In this document: in pieces, positions 52,550 to 61,545 of the stretch
Numbering within the stretch: position 1 is the stretch's first letter
Layout of the letters: each line of letters begins with the position of its first letter
NCBI RefSeq assembly: GCF_016881005.1
Contig: NZ_JACOPV010000001.1
Location: 372,001 to 436,000, forward strand
From: Pseudomonas arcuscaelestis
Lineage (GTDB): Bacteria; Pseudomonadota; Gammaproteobacteria; Pseudomonadales; Pseudomonadaceae
Direction of reading: 5' to 3'
DNA length: 64,000 nt
Made by a program: the position numbers and the translations under genes
The notes under the pieces: generated by a model
What the model was told of the DNA's origin: nothing
The model's input: only the letters and a program-made list of their open reading frames with translations
Databases searched by the model: none

Positions 52550-53098
52550 TCACTCAGGCAAGTGATAGCCTTCGGCCAAGTGCTGGTCTTTGAGTTTTAC
52601 GTAGTTGCTGGCGCTGTAGGGGAAGAAGGCGCGTTCCTTTTCAGTCAAGGCCCGGGCCTGTTTGACCGGGCTGCCAACATACAGGTAGCCGCTTTCCAGG
52701 CGTTTTCCCGGCGGGACCAGACTGCCGGCACCAATGATCACTTCGTCTTCGACGATTGCCCCGTCCATGATCGTACTGCCCATGCCGACCAGAATCCGGT
52801 TGCCGAGGGTGCAGCCATGCAGCATCACTTTATGACCGATGGTCACTTCGTCACCGATCAGCAATGGAAAGCCGTCGGGATTGAACGGGCCGGCATGGGT
52901 AATGTGCAACACGCTGCCGTCTTGCACGCTGGTGCGAGCGCCAATGCGGATTCGGTGCATATCGCCGCGGATCACTGTCAGTGGCCAGACGGAGCTGTCT
53001 GCACCGATCTCGACATCACCCAGCACCACTGCGCTGCGGTCCACGAAGGCACGCTCGGCCAAGCGCGGCGAATGGTTCTGGAAGGTGCGAATGGCCAT
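52550..53098 (-). CDS. Gamma-class carbonic anhydrase family protein
   Basis: A 182-aa left-handed beta-helix protein built from hexapeptide repeats. The trimer metal ligands are visible: His in SVLHITHAGP and in IGHKVMLHGC. The stretch GDMHRIRIGARTSVQDGSVL is characteristic. Members of this group include both active enzymes and acyl carriers (PaaY/YrdA-like), so catalysis is likely but not proven. Confidence 0.9.
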   Translation of the reverse strand: MAIRTFQNHSPRLAERAFVDRSAVVLGDVEIGADSSVWPLTVIRGDMHRIRIGARTSVQDGSVLHITHAGPFNPDGFPLLIGDEVTIGHKVMLHGCTLGNRILVGMGSTIMDGAIVEDEVIIGAGSLVPPGKRLESGYLYVGSPVKQARALTEKERAFFPYSASNYVKLKDQHLAEGYHLPE

Positions 53099-53189
53099 GA
53101 TAGGGGTTCTCTTTGGTGTTGATAGGGCTGCGGTCAGCGTCGATTGTAATTAAGATGGTCCGGTGTTTCTTCTGCCAAGGTGTTTAACC

Positions 53190-55241
53190 GTGAGTGCGAA
53201 CAACCCGCTACTGCAGTCTTATGACTTGCCGCCCTTCTCGGCGATCCGTGCCGAGCATGTGCAGCCGGCGATTGAACAGATCCTGGCCGACAACCGTACA
53301 GCTATTGCCCAGATCCTCAAAACACAAGGCCAGCAGCCAAGCTGGGCCGGTCTGGTACTGGCCATGGACGAACTCAATGATCGCCTGGGCGCCGCCTGGA
53401 GCCCGGTCAGTCACCTCAACGCCGTTTGTAACAGCGCCGAGTTGCGTGAAGCCTACGAGGCCTGCCTGCCAGCGCTGAGTGCATATGCCACTGAGCTGGG
53501 GCAGAACCGTGAGCTGTTCCAGGCCTATGAAGCGTTGATAGCCAGCCCGGAAGCGGCAAGCTTCGACGTTGCGCAAAAGACTATTCTCGAACATGCCCTG
53601 CGTGACTTCCGCCTGTCGGGTATCGACCTGCCAGCTGATCAGCAGCAACGGTATGCCCAGGTGCAAAGCAAGCTCAGCGAGCTGGGCAGCCGCTTCTCCA
53701 ACCAGTTGCTTGATGCCACCCAGGCCTGGACCAAGCATGTCACCGATGAGGCCGCGCTGGCCGGACTGACTGATTCGGCCAAGGCCCAGATGGCCGCTGC
53801 AGCCCAGGCCAAAGGGCTTGATGGCTGGCTGATCAGCTTGGAGTTCCCCAGCTATTACGCCGTGATGACTTACGGTGAAGATCGCGCGTTGCGCGAAGAA
53901 ATCTACGCCGCCTACTGCACCCGCGCTTCTGATCAGGGCCCGAATGCCGGTCAATTCGATAACGGTCCGGTGATGGGCGAAATTCTTGACTTGCGCCAGG
54001 AGTTAGCCGAACTGCTGGGCTATGCGAACTACGCTGAGCTGAGCCTGGCAACAAAAATGGCCGAGTCCAGCGACCAGGTGCTGACCTTCCTGCGTGACCT
54101 GGCCAAGCGCAGCAAGCCGTTTGCCATCCAGGATCTGGCTCAGCTCAAGGCTTACGCGGCCGAGCAAGGTTGCCCGGACCTGCAAAGCTGGGACAGCGGC
54201 TTTTACGGCGAAAAACTCCGTGAGCAGCGCTACAGCGTGTCTCAGGAAACCCTGCGTGCCTACTTCCCGATTGATAAGGTGTTGTCTGGTCTGTTCGCTA
54301 TTGTCCAGCGTCTGTACGGTATCGAAATTGCCGAGCTCAAGGGCTTCGACACCTGGCATCCGGATGTGCGCCTGTTCGAAATCAAGGAGCATGGTCAGCA
54401 CGTAGGCCGCTTCTTCTTCGACCTTTATGCCCGCGCCAACAAGCGTGGCGGCGCTTGGATGGACGGTGCCCGCGACCGTCGACGGAACGCGGAGGGCCAA
54501 TTGCAGAGCCCGGTGGCAAACCTGGTATGTAACTTCACGCCTGCAGTACCTGGTAAACCTGCGCTGCTGACGCACGATGAAGTCACCACCTTGTTCCACG
54601 AGTTTGGGCATGGCTTGCACCACTTGCTGACTCGCATCGAGCATGCCGGTGTGTCCGGTATCAACGGCGTGGCCTGGGATGCCGTGGAACTGCCAAGCCA
54701 GTTCATGGAAAACTGGTGCTGGGAGCCCGAGGGTCTGGCGTTGATCTCCGCTCATTACGAAACCGGTGCCGCCCTTCCACAAGACTTGCTTGAGAAAATG
54801 CTGGCGGCGAAAAATTTCCAGTCCGGGCTGATGATGGTTCGCCAATTGGAGTTCTCGCTGTTCGACTTTGAACTGCACGCCAGCCATGGCGATGGCCGTA
54901 GTGTGCTGGAAGTGCTCGAGGGCATTCGCGACGAAGTCTCGGTCATGCGGCCACCTGCGTACAACCGCTTCCCCAACAGCTTTGCGCACATCTTTGCCGG
55001 GGGTTATGCCGCGGGCTACTACAGTTACAAGTGGGCTGAAGTGCTCTCGGCCGATGCGTTCTCGCGGTTTGAGGAAGAAGGCGTGCTAAACGCGCAAACG
55101 GGTCGTGCTTTTCGCGAGGCGATTCTGGCGCGTGGCGGCTCGCAGGAGCCGATGCTGCTGTTCGTCGACTTCCGTGGTCGTGAGCCATCAATCGATGCAC
55201 TCTTGCGCCATTGTGGTTTGAGTGAGGATGTGGCGGCATGA
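53190..55241 (+). CDS. prlC: Oligopeptidase A (M3 family)
   Basis: A 683-aa zinc metallopeptidase that degrades signal peptides and other oligopeptides in the cytoplasm. The zinc motif is LFHEFGHGLHHLL (HExxH, about residue 470) with the third ligand Glu in DAVELPSQFMENW, and the late FAGGYAAGYYSYKWAEVL. I chose GTG 53190, preceded by AAGG, which gives the usual MSANNPLLQSYDLPPFSAIR. It overlaps yheV by four bases. Confidence 0.95.
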   Translation: MSANNPLLQSYDLPPFSAIRAEHVQPAIEQILADNRTAIAQILKTQGQQPSWAGLVLAMDELNDRLGAAWSPVSHLNAVCNSAELREAYEACLPALSAYATELGQNRELFQAYEALIASPEAASFDVAQKTILEHALRDFRLSGIDLPADQQQRYAQVQSKLSELGSRFSNQLLDATQAWTKHVTDEAALAGLTDSAKAQMAAAAQAKGLDGWLISLEFPSYYAVMTYGEDRALREEIYAAYCTRASDQGPNAGQFDNGPVMGEILDLRQELAELLGYANYAELSLATKMAESSDQVLTFLRDLAKRSKPFAIQDLAQLKAYAAEQGCPDLQSWDSGFYGEKLREQRYSVSQETLRAYFPIDKVLSGLFAIVQRLYGIEIAELKGFDTWHPDVRLFEIKEHGQHVGRFFFDLYARANKRGGAWMDGARDRRRNAEGQLQSPVANLVCNFTPAVPGKPALLTHDEVTTLFHEFGHGLHHLLTRIEHAGVSGINGVAWDAVELPSQFMENWCWEPEGLALISAHYETGAALPQDLLEKMLAAKNFQSGLMMVRQLEFSLFDFELHASHGDGRSVLEVLEGIRDEVSVMRPPAYNRFPNSFAHIFAGGYAAGYYSYKWAEVLSADAFSRFEEEGVLNAQTGRAFREAILARGGSQEPMLLFVDFRGREPSIDALLRHCGLSEDVAA

Positions 55242-55516
55242 GCGATGGGCCTGTGATAACGAAAAAACGCTTCATCGCCGGGGCAGTCTGCCCGGCGTGC
55301 AGCGAGCCGGACAAACTGATGATGTGGAGCGAAGACAGCGTCCCGCATCGAGAGTGTGTGGCGTGTGGGTTCTGCGACACGCTCAACGAACAGGGGCTGT
55401 CGGTGCCCAAGGAGCTGGGCACTCGAGTCAACAAGATCGAGGTCAAACCAGCCGAGGCTAAGGTGCAGACTGTTCAGTTCTTCCCCAATCCCAAGCTGAA
55501 AAAGCCTGAGCAGTAG
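55238..55516 (+). CDS. yheV: YheV-family zinc-ribbon protein
   Basis: A 92-aa metal-binding protein of unknown function. Two Cys pairs form a zinc ribbon: AVCPACSEPDKLMMW and ECVACGFCDTLNEQG. The prlC-yheV overlap (ATGA) is common in gamma-proteobacteria. Confidence 0.9.
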   Translation: MSDGPVITKKRFIAGAVCPACSEPDKLMMWSEDSVPHRECVACGFCDTLNEQGLSVPKELGTRVNKIEVKPAEAKVQTVQFFPNPKLKKPEQ

Positions 55517-55527
55517 CCTGTCACCCT

Positions 55528-55549
55528 ACCCGGGGTCTCTGCCCCGGGT
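55528..55549 (+). terminator. Hairpin terminator after prlC-yheV
   Basis: Stem ACCCGGGG / CCCCGGGT with a six-base loop, followed by GTCTTGT; only a short T-rich tail. Confidence 0.6.
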
Positions 55550-55643
55550 GTCTTGTATGCTCCCGTGCAGTAGATAGTTACCGCTTGTCAGACTGATGTG
55601 TCTTGCAAGCTCGGGTCACTGACAACCCGAGCAAGGAAGCACT

Positions 55644-57674
55644 ATGAGCACCGAGAATCCACTGGTGGGCCTTCAAGGTCTTATCGCCTACGACCAAATC
55701 ACCCTGGAGCATTTACGCCCTGCTGTCGATCAGGTGATCGAGGAGCACGAAAACGGCATCGACCAAATCATCGGCCATCAGCAGGCATTGCCCACTTGGG
55801 ACGACCTGGTGCTTGCCGTGGATGGGCTGGATGCCAGGTTGCAGGGAGTGTTCTACTCCATGGTTCCTTTGATGGCTCGAGGCGATGCCTGGGCATCTGA
55901 AGTGTTCGAGTGCTATGGACTCATCGACGCGCGCTTCAAGCAGAAGCTTAAAAATGCGCCGCTGCATGTTTTGTATGAGCGTCTCGCCGCCAGCGACGTG
56001 GGGGCCAATCTTGATGCCCATCAGCGTGGCACCTTGCAACAAGTGCTCAAGGAGTTTCGTCTGGCAGGTGTTGGCCTGGACGATGCCAGACAGCTTGAAC
56101 TGGAACAGCTGGAGTCGCGGATCCGCGAGTTGGAGGGGAAATTCCAGGAAACGCTGCAGAAGTCGGTTGAGCAATCCAGCATCCACATTACCGATGAAAC
56201 GCAGCTTGAGGGGGTGCCTGAACCGCTGCGCGCCGACCTGGCTCAAAAGGCCAGGGATGCCTCATTGCCCGGCTGGCTGATTGTTTGTGTGCAGGAACCG
56301 TGCAACGCGATTCTTAAACATGCCACGGACCGCGCCCTGCGCGAGCAGGTTTACCGCGCATACACCACCCGCGGCTGGGACAGTGAACTGGCACATGACA
56401 ACGGCCCGGTGCTGGAGCAGTTGGCGCAACTCAGGCTCGAAAAAGCCCGCCTGCTAGGGTTTGACAGTTACATGGCGTTGAGCCTTGAATCGAAAAGTGC
56501 CGGCTCCGTCGAGCAAGTTGCAGGCTTTCTCGACGATCTGGTTCGCAGGGTTGGCCCAGGGATGCAGCGAAGGCAAACACGACTGCAGGCGCTGGGGCAG
56601 TCCCATGGCCTGGAGGCAGTCCAGCCTTGGGACGTGACTTATCTGCAGGCTGCCGATGCGCGGGCAACGTTGGGTCTTCCGGCTAAAGGGCTGCGCGGTT
56701 TCTTCCCGCTGGACAAGGTGGTGCAAGCTTTGCGTGAGCTGACCTGGCAGTTGTTTGGCGTCACCTTGAACACTGATGAGTCCGTCGCGGCCTGGGATCC
56801 AAGCGTACTCACCTTTGAGGTGCTCCAGGACCATGCGACGATTGGTTATATTCACCTCGACCTGATCGACCGACCTGGCAAACAAGTGTTGGGCGTTTCT
56901 ACCTCATACATCTGGCACCGACGGGTCGATGCCGAGGGTATCTATCATGGCGCCGTGGCGGTAGTGTTCAGCGACATCGCACCAGGCATTGGCGGTGAGC
57001 AACCACAACTCAGTCACCTCTCTCTGCGCAAGTTGTTTCACGAGTACGGGCATGCCTTGCACCACCTGCTGGTGCGCACCAACAACCATCTACTGTCCGA
57101 TCTACGACGCTTGGGGGCGGACGGCGTAGAGGTATCGAGTAAATTGCTTGAACGATGGGCGTGGGATGCCGACTTCATGGCCGACATTTCTTCGCACCAT
57201 GAGGACGGCCGCAAGCTGACAACGGAGCAGGTACAACTGGCGCTGACGGCTTTGCAGGGCGAGGGCATTCAGGAGTGCGCGCTCCTGCTGTCTCAAGCCT
57301 TGTTCGATTTCGACCTGCACCTGTCAGCTGATGACGGCAGGACAATCGACCAGCGAGCCGAGACCAGTCATGCGCAGGTTTGTGGTTGGCCATTGGTAGG
57401 TTTTGAACGTCCCATGCATGCCTTGGATCACTTGGTCAGTGGATATGACGCGAGTTTCTACGCTTACCTGTGGTCCGATGCTCAGGCTTTTGATTTGTTT
57501 ACACGTTTCCAGAGCGAAGGCTTGCGCAGTGCTTCGACGGGGCGAGCGTTGCAGGATGTGGTTCTGTCACAAGGTGCGGCGCGCCCAATTTCGCAAAGCC
57601 TGGAAGCTTTCCTGGGACGTCCAGTGAGCTATGTGCCCTTCCTGCGCTGGTATGGTGTGGCTGAAGATGATTGA
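55644..57674 (+). CDS. Divergent second M3-family metallopeptidase (PrlC paralogue)
   Basis: A 676-aa paralogue of PrlC 400 bp downstream of it. The fold is recognisable throughout: the N-terminal NPLVGLQGLIAYDQITLEHL aligns with PrlC's, and the zinc motif LFHEYGHALHHLL is kept, as is the third ligand in DGVEVSSKLLERW. The C-terminal substrate-side motif is changed to VSGYDASFYAYLWSDAQ. It is shorter in loops and clearly diverged, so a different peptide range is likely. Related Pseudomonas genomes as I recall them go from yheV straight to the radical SAM gene. Confidence 0.88.
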   Translation: MSTENPLVGLQGLIAYDQITLEHLRPAVDQVIEEHENGIDQIIGHQQALPTWDDLVLAVDGLDARLQGVFYSMVPLMARGDAWASEVFECYGLIDARFKQKLKNAPLHVLYERLAASDVGANLDAHQRGTLQQVLKEFRLAGVGLDDARQLELEQLESRIRELEGKFQETLQKSVEQSSIHITDETQLEGVPEPLRADLAQKARDASLPGWLIVCVQEPCNAILKHATDRALREQVYRAYTTRGWDSELAHDNGPVLEQLAQLRLEKARLLGFDSYMALSLESKSAGSVEQVAGFLDDLVRRVGPGMQRRQTRLQALGQSHGLEAVQPWDVTYLQAADARATLGLPAKGLRGFFPLDKVVQALRELTWQLFGVTLNTDESVAAWDPSVLTFEVLQDHATIGYIHLDLIDRPGKQVLGVSTSYIWHRRVDAEGIYHGAVAVVFSDIAPGIGGEQPQLSHLSLRKLFHEYGHALHHLLVRTNNHLLSDLRRLGADGVEVSSKLLERWAWDADFMADISSHHEDGRKLTTEQVQLALTALQGEGIQECALLLSQALFDFDLHLSADDGRTIDQRAETSHAQVCGWPLVGFERPMHALDHLVSGYDASFYAYLWSDAQAFDLFTRFQSEGLRSASTGRALQDVVLSQGAARPISQSLEAFLGRPVSYVPFLRWYGVAEDD

Positions 57675-57704
57675 CCAAAGGCGCTGGCAGAAATAGTCAT
57701 ATCT

Positions 57705-57730
57705 CTATACTGTATGTAAATACAGTATAG
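57705..57730. promoter_or_regulatory. LexA (SOS) box before the radical SAM gene
   Basis: CTGTATGTAAATACAG (57710-57725) fits the CTG-N10-CAG LexA consensus, and the symmetry extends to 26 bp (CTATA...TATAG). It ends 12 bp before the start codon, a position where bound LexA would block the promoter or start. Confidence 0.85.
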
Positions 57731-57741
57731 AGGTTGGCGCG

Positions 57742-58800
57742 ATGTTCTCTCCAGCACCGCAAAGGGGCCGTGGTACGACCCTCAATCCCCACAATCGCTT
57801 CGCCCCCAGGCAATCGCTTGCAGAAGACGATGGCTGGTACCAAGAGGTACCCATGACCCAAGGGACCGAGGTGCGCAGCGAGACGGCCAAGTCCATCATT
57901 ACTCGCAACACCTCACCCGATCTGCCTTTCGACCGCTCGATCAATCCCTATCGTGGCTGCGAGCATGGTTGTATCTACTGCTATGCGCGGCCAAGCCATG
58001 CCTACTGGGATTTGTCTCCTGGACTGGATTTCGAGACCAAGCTGATCGCCAAGACCAATGCTGCGCAAGTGCTTGAGCAGCAGTTGAGCAAGCCGGGTTA
58101 TGTCTGTGCTCCGATCAATCTTGGCTCCAACACAGATCCCTACCAACCCATCGAACGCGAGCAGAAACTGACCCGGCGCTTGCTGGAGGTGCTGCTGCGC
58201 TATCGTCATCCGGTCACGATTGTCACCAAAGGCTCGTTGATCCTTCGTGACCTGGATGTGCTCGCCGAGCTGGCCCGGCAACGCTTGGTGACGGTAATGA
58301 TCAGCCTGACGACCCTCGATGATGAGCTAAAACGCACGCTGGAGCCTCGGGCCGCAGCGCCCAAGGCGCGATTGCGAGCGATCCGGGTGCTGAGTGAGGC
58401 AGGTGTACCGGTAGGCGTGCTGTGTTCACCGATGATCCCGATGATCAATGACAGCGAGCTGGAGCAGTTGCTTGAGGCGGCCAAGAACGCCGGAGCGCTG
58501 AGCGCGGCATACATGATGTTGCGTTTGCCGCTGGAGGTTGCACCGTTGTTCGAGCAATGGCTGCAGGATCACTATCCACAACGCGCCAACCATGTATTGA
58601 GTCTTATCCGCCAGAGCCGTGGTGGAGCGTTGTATGACAGCCGCTTTGGTGCGCGCATGCGCGGTGAAGGTGTATTTGCCGACTTGTTGGCGCAGCGGTT
58701 CGCCAAGGCGATCCGTCGCCTGGAGCTGAATCAGCGCAAAGGCTATGCGCTTGATTGCAGTGCCTTTTGTCCGCCAGGAGGGCAGATGTCGTTGCTCTGA
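57742..58800 (+). CDS. Radical SAM protein of the PA0069 type
   Basis: A 352-aa radical SAM protein. The iron-sulfur cluster motif CxxxCxxC is CEHGCIYCYAR (about residue 74), in the family stretch NPYRGCEHGCIYCYAR. This group (like Rv2578c) resembles spore photoproduct lyase in its core; the biochemical role is not settled. The P. aeruginosa counterpart PA0069 is reported as LexA-controlled, and a LexA box stands directly upstream here. A DNA-damage-linked function is therefore likely. GAGG before ATG 57742. Confidence 0.88.
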   Translation: MFSPAPQRGRGTTLNPHNRFAPRQSLAEDDGWYQEVPMTQGTEVRSETAKSIITRNTSPDLPFDRSINPYRGCEHGCIYCYARPSHAYWDLSPGLDFETKLIAKTNAAQVLEQQLSKPGYVCAPINLGSNTDPYQPIEREQKLTRRLLEVLLRYRHPVTIVTKGSLILRDLDVLAELARQRLVTVMISLTTLDDELKRTLEPRAAAPKARLRAIRVLSEAGVPVGVLCSPMIPMINDSELEQLLEAAKNAGALSAAYMMLRLPLEVAPLFEQWLQDHYPQRANHVLSLIRQSRGGALYDSRFGARMRGEGVFADLLAQRFAKAIRRLELNQRKGYALDCSAFCPPGGQMSLL

Positions 58801-58861
58801 CTTAAGTAATGGGTATTGGCCATTGATGGTTTTTTGATATTATTCTGGCCTCTCCTTGAAT

Positions 58862-58883
58862 CTCTGGAACGCCCGTTCTAGAG
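58862..58883. repeat. Inverted repeat upstream of the beta-carbonic anhydrase
   Basis: CTCTGGAAC / GTTCTAGAG pair with one mismatch around GCCC. It lies in the 245-bp gap (58801-59045) otherwise without features. It could be an operator or a weak terminator of the radical SAM gene. Confidence 0.4.
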
Positions 58884-59045
58884 CCTCTTAATTCAGTTTG
58901 AGTTAAGTTTTTCCGCGTAGCGTAGGAATTCAGCCAACAACTGATGTGATTGTTGGTGCGCGCTGGTCATCCAAACGACATGCGCTATTTGAATCATCAA
59001 CCCGGTAAAATGGACTTAACCAAAAACCGTCAAAGAGGATGAATC

Positions 59046-59765
59046 ATGCCCGTCAAGGACCCATCCAAGGTCGTTCCGGAAGCACCTGCCGAGAGCGCTG
59101 ATGCCGCCCTGAAGCATATCGTCGACGGCTTTCTGCGGTTTCACCACGACGTTTTTCCTGAGCAGCAGGAGTTGTTCAAGAAGCTCGCCACCTCGCAAAA
59201 GCCTCGTGCCATGTTCATCACCTGCGCTGACTCGCGCATCGTGCCCGAGTTGATCACCCAAAGCTCGCCCGGCGACCTGTTCGTTACCCGTAACGTGGGT
59301 AACGTAGTACCGCCGTATGGGCAGATGAATGGTGGTGTATCCACCGCCATCGAATACGCAGTACTGGCCTTGGGCGTACATCACATCATTGTTTGCGGTC
59401 ACTCCGATTGCGGCGCGATGCGCGCAGTACTGAACCCTCAAAGTCTCGAGAAGATGCCGACGGTAAAGGCCTGGTTACGCCATGCCGAGGTGGCCCGCAC
59501 GGTGGTCGAGGACAATTGTTCCTGCGGCAGCGAGCATGAAAGCATGCAGGTACTGACCAAGGAAAACGTCATTGCCCAGTTGTACCACTTGCGTACCCAC
59601 CCTTCGGTGGCTTCGCGTCTGGCAGCCGGCCAGTTGTTTATCCATGGCTGGATCTATGACATCGAAACCAGCCAGATCGAAGCATACGATGCTGCCAGCG
59701 ACAGCTTCCAACCGCTGTCCGCCGGTCAACCGATTCCCTGCGCAACACCCAAAGGCCGCTACTAA
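59046..59765 (+). CDS. can: Beta-class carbonic anhydrase
   Basis: A 239-aa zinc enzyme interconverting CO2 and bicarbonate. Zinc ligands are in FITCADSRIVPEL and CGHSDCGAM, with the GDLFVTRNVGNVVPPYG stretch. It is followed after 186 bp by a SulP-type transporter, the usual pairing for bicarbonate supply. A hairpin (ACCGC..GGT, about 59797-59820) lies in the gap. Confidence 0.95.
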   Translation: MPVKDPSKVVPEAPAESADAALKHIVDGFLRFHHDVFPEQQELFKKLATSQKPRAMFITCADSRIVPELITQSSPGDLFVTRNVGNVVPPYGQMNGGVSTAIEYAVLALGVHHIIVCGHSDCGAMRAVLNPQSLEKMPTVKAWLRHAEVARTVVEDNCSCGSEHESMQVLTKENVIAQLYHLRTHPSVASRLAAGQLFIHGWIYDIETSQIEAYDAASDSFQPLSAGQPIPCATPKGRY

Positions 59766-59951
59766 GCGTCCTTGAAACCTCCATAACTGCCTGATTGACC
59801 GCTGCACCCACGGGTGCGGTCTGGTCATCGGCTGCCTTGAATTCTCCTGACTGCCTTGCCGACCTGCTGGCGGTTAGCGGCTGCGTGTTTGTCAGGGGTT
59901 GTGCCTGCGGCCATCGGAATGGCTGTGAATCTTGAGAGAAGGAGTGACACG

Positions 59952-61484
59952 GTGAACAAGACACAAGCGAAAGCGTTAATCCCGCGGGAGCTACTGGCCT
60001 CTGTAGTGGTTTTTCTGGTCGCCCTGCCCTTGTGCATGGGTATCGCCATAGCCTCGGGCATGCCGCCAGCCAAGGGTCTGATTACTGGAATCATCGGCGG
60101 GATCGTGGTCGGTTGGCTCGCCGGCTCGCCCCTGCAGGTAAGCGGTCCTGCCGCTGGCCTGGCTGTTTTGGTGTTTGAGCTGGTACGTCAGCACGGCGTG
60201 GCAATGCTGGGTCCGATTCTGTTGCTGGCAGGCCTGCTGCAACTGCTGGCCGGGCGCTTGCGCCTGGGGTGCTGGTTTCGGGTTACGGCTCCTGCGGTGG
60301 TCTACGGCATGCTCGCCGGTATCGGTGTGTTGATTGTTTTGTCCCAGGTACATGTGATGTTCGACAGCACGCCGCAGCCTTCAGGCCTTGCCAATCTGGC
60401 TGGTTTCCCTGACACCGTCGGGCAAGCGTTCATGCAAGGTGGACGGGACCAGGGTTTGCAGGCTGCTGCATTGGGGCTGGGCACTATCGCGGTTATGTGG
60501 GGCTGGGAGCGATTTCGGCCGCAAACGCTGAGGTTTGTGCCTGGTGCGCTGCTCGGGGTCGCCTTGATGACCGCAATCAGTATCTGGCTCACGCTGCCGG
60601 TCAATCGCGTTCAAGTACCGGCGGATCTGAGTGAGGCTATCGACTGGTTGCGTCCGGCTGATCTCCTGAGTCTGGCTGATCCGAATCTGCTGGTGGCAGC
60701 TTTTGCCCTGGCGTTTATCGCCAGTGCTGAAACGTTGCTTTCCGCTGCTGCTGTAGACCGCATGCACAATGGTCAGCGTTCGGATTTTGATCGTGAATTA
60801 TCGGCGCAAGGATTGGGCAACATGCTCTGCGGTGTGCTGGGGGCGTTGCCCATGACCGGGGTGATTGTGCGCAGCTCCGCCAATGTTCAGGCCGGTGCCC
60901 AAACGCGTTTGTCGGCAATTCTGCACGGGGTGTGGTTGCTGGCGTTTGTCGTGGTGCTTGGCAGTTTGTTGCAGCAGATACCCGTGGCGAGTCTTGCGGG
61001 GGTGCTGGTGTACACCGGTATCAAACTGGTGGACTTCAAGGCTTTCAAGGGTTTGAGCCGGTACGGCCGTATGCCGATGTTTACCTACGCGGTCACGGCG
61101 CTAGCGATCATCTTTACTGATCTGTTGACCGGAGTGTTGCTGGGTTTTGCACTGACCTTGCTTAAGTTGGCGCTGAAGGCGGCACGCCTGAAAATCAGCT
61201 TGGCCAGCCTTGATGTTCCCGGTCATCTGGAGCTGCGCTTGAGCGGCGCGGCAACCTTTCTCAAGGTGCCGGCGTTGGCCCAAGTGCTTGAAGGTATTCC
61301 AGCAGGGACCACGCTGCATGTGCCGCTGGCCAACCTCAGCTATATCGATCATTCATGCCTTGAACTGCTTGAAGATTGGGGGCGGGCCAACGCAGGCAAG
61401 GGTTCGCGGCTAGTGATTGAGCAGCGCAGATTGAAACGCCGGACCGAAGGGCGGGTGCGCACAACGGCGGGCTTGGGCGCCTGA
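59952..61484 (+). CDS. SulP-family transporter, probable bicarbonate or sulfate permease
   Basis: A 510-aa inner-membrane transporter, second of the two SulP genes in the window. The N-terminal signature is LLASVVVFLVALPLCMGIAI followed by ASGMPPAKGLITGIIGG, and the C-terminus is a short STAS domain (LHVPLANLSYIDHSCLELLE). GTG 59952 follows GGAG by seven bases; the frame is open to 59856. Pairing with the beta-carbonic anhydrase suggests bicarbonate transport (BicA-like), which is inference. Confidence 0.88.
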   Translation: MNKTQAKALIPRELLASVVVFLVALPLCMGIAIASGMPPAKGLITGIIGGIVVGWLAGSPLQVSGPAAGLAVLVFELVRQHGVAMLGPILLLAGLLQLLAGRLRLGCWFRVTAPAVVYGMLAGIGVLIVLSQVHVMFDSTPQPSGLANLAGFPDTVGQAFMQGGRDQGLQAAALGLGTIAVMWGWERFRPQTLRFVPGALLGVALMTAISIWLTLPVNRVQVPADLSEAIDWLRPADLLSLADPNLLVAAFALAFIASAETLLSAAAVDRMHNGQRSDFDRELSAQGLGNMLCGVLGALPMTGVIVRSSANVQAGAQTRLSAILHGVWLLAFVVVLGSLLQQIPVASLAGVLVYTGIKLVDFKAFKGLSRYGRMPMFTYAVTALAIIFTDLLTGVLLGFALTLLKLALKAARLKISLASLDVPGHLELRLSGAATFLKVPALAQVLEGIPAGTTLHVPLANLSYIDHSCLELLEDWGRANAGKGSRLVIEQRRLKRRTEGRVRTTAGLGA

Positions 61485-61485
61485 C

Positions 61486-61527
61486 TCATCGCGGCTAAAG
61501 CCCGCTCCTACCGGCAATCATTGCCGG
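61486..61527. repeat. REP element with adjacent palindrome
   Basis: TCATCGCGGCTAAAGCCCGC, followed by TCCTA (61487-61510), is a classic Pseudomonas REP unit. It is followed by CCGGCAATCATTGCCGG (61511-61527), a perfect palindrome that can act as a hairpin between two convergent genes. Confidence 0.65.
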
Positions 61528-61545
61528 TGGGGGCGCAATAAGTGC

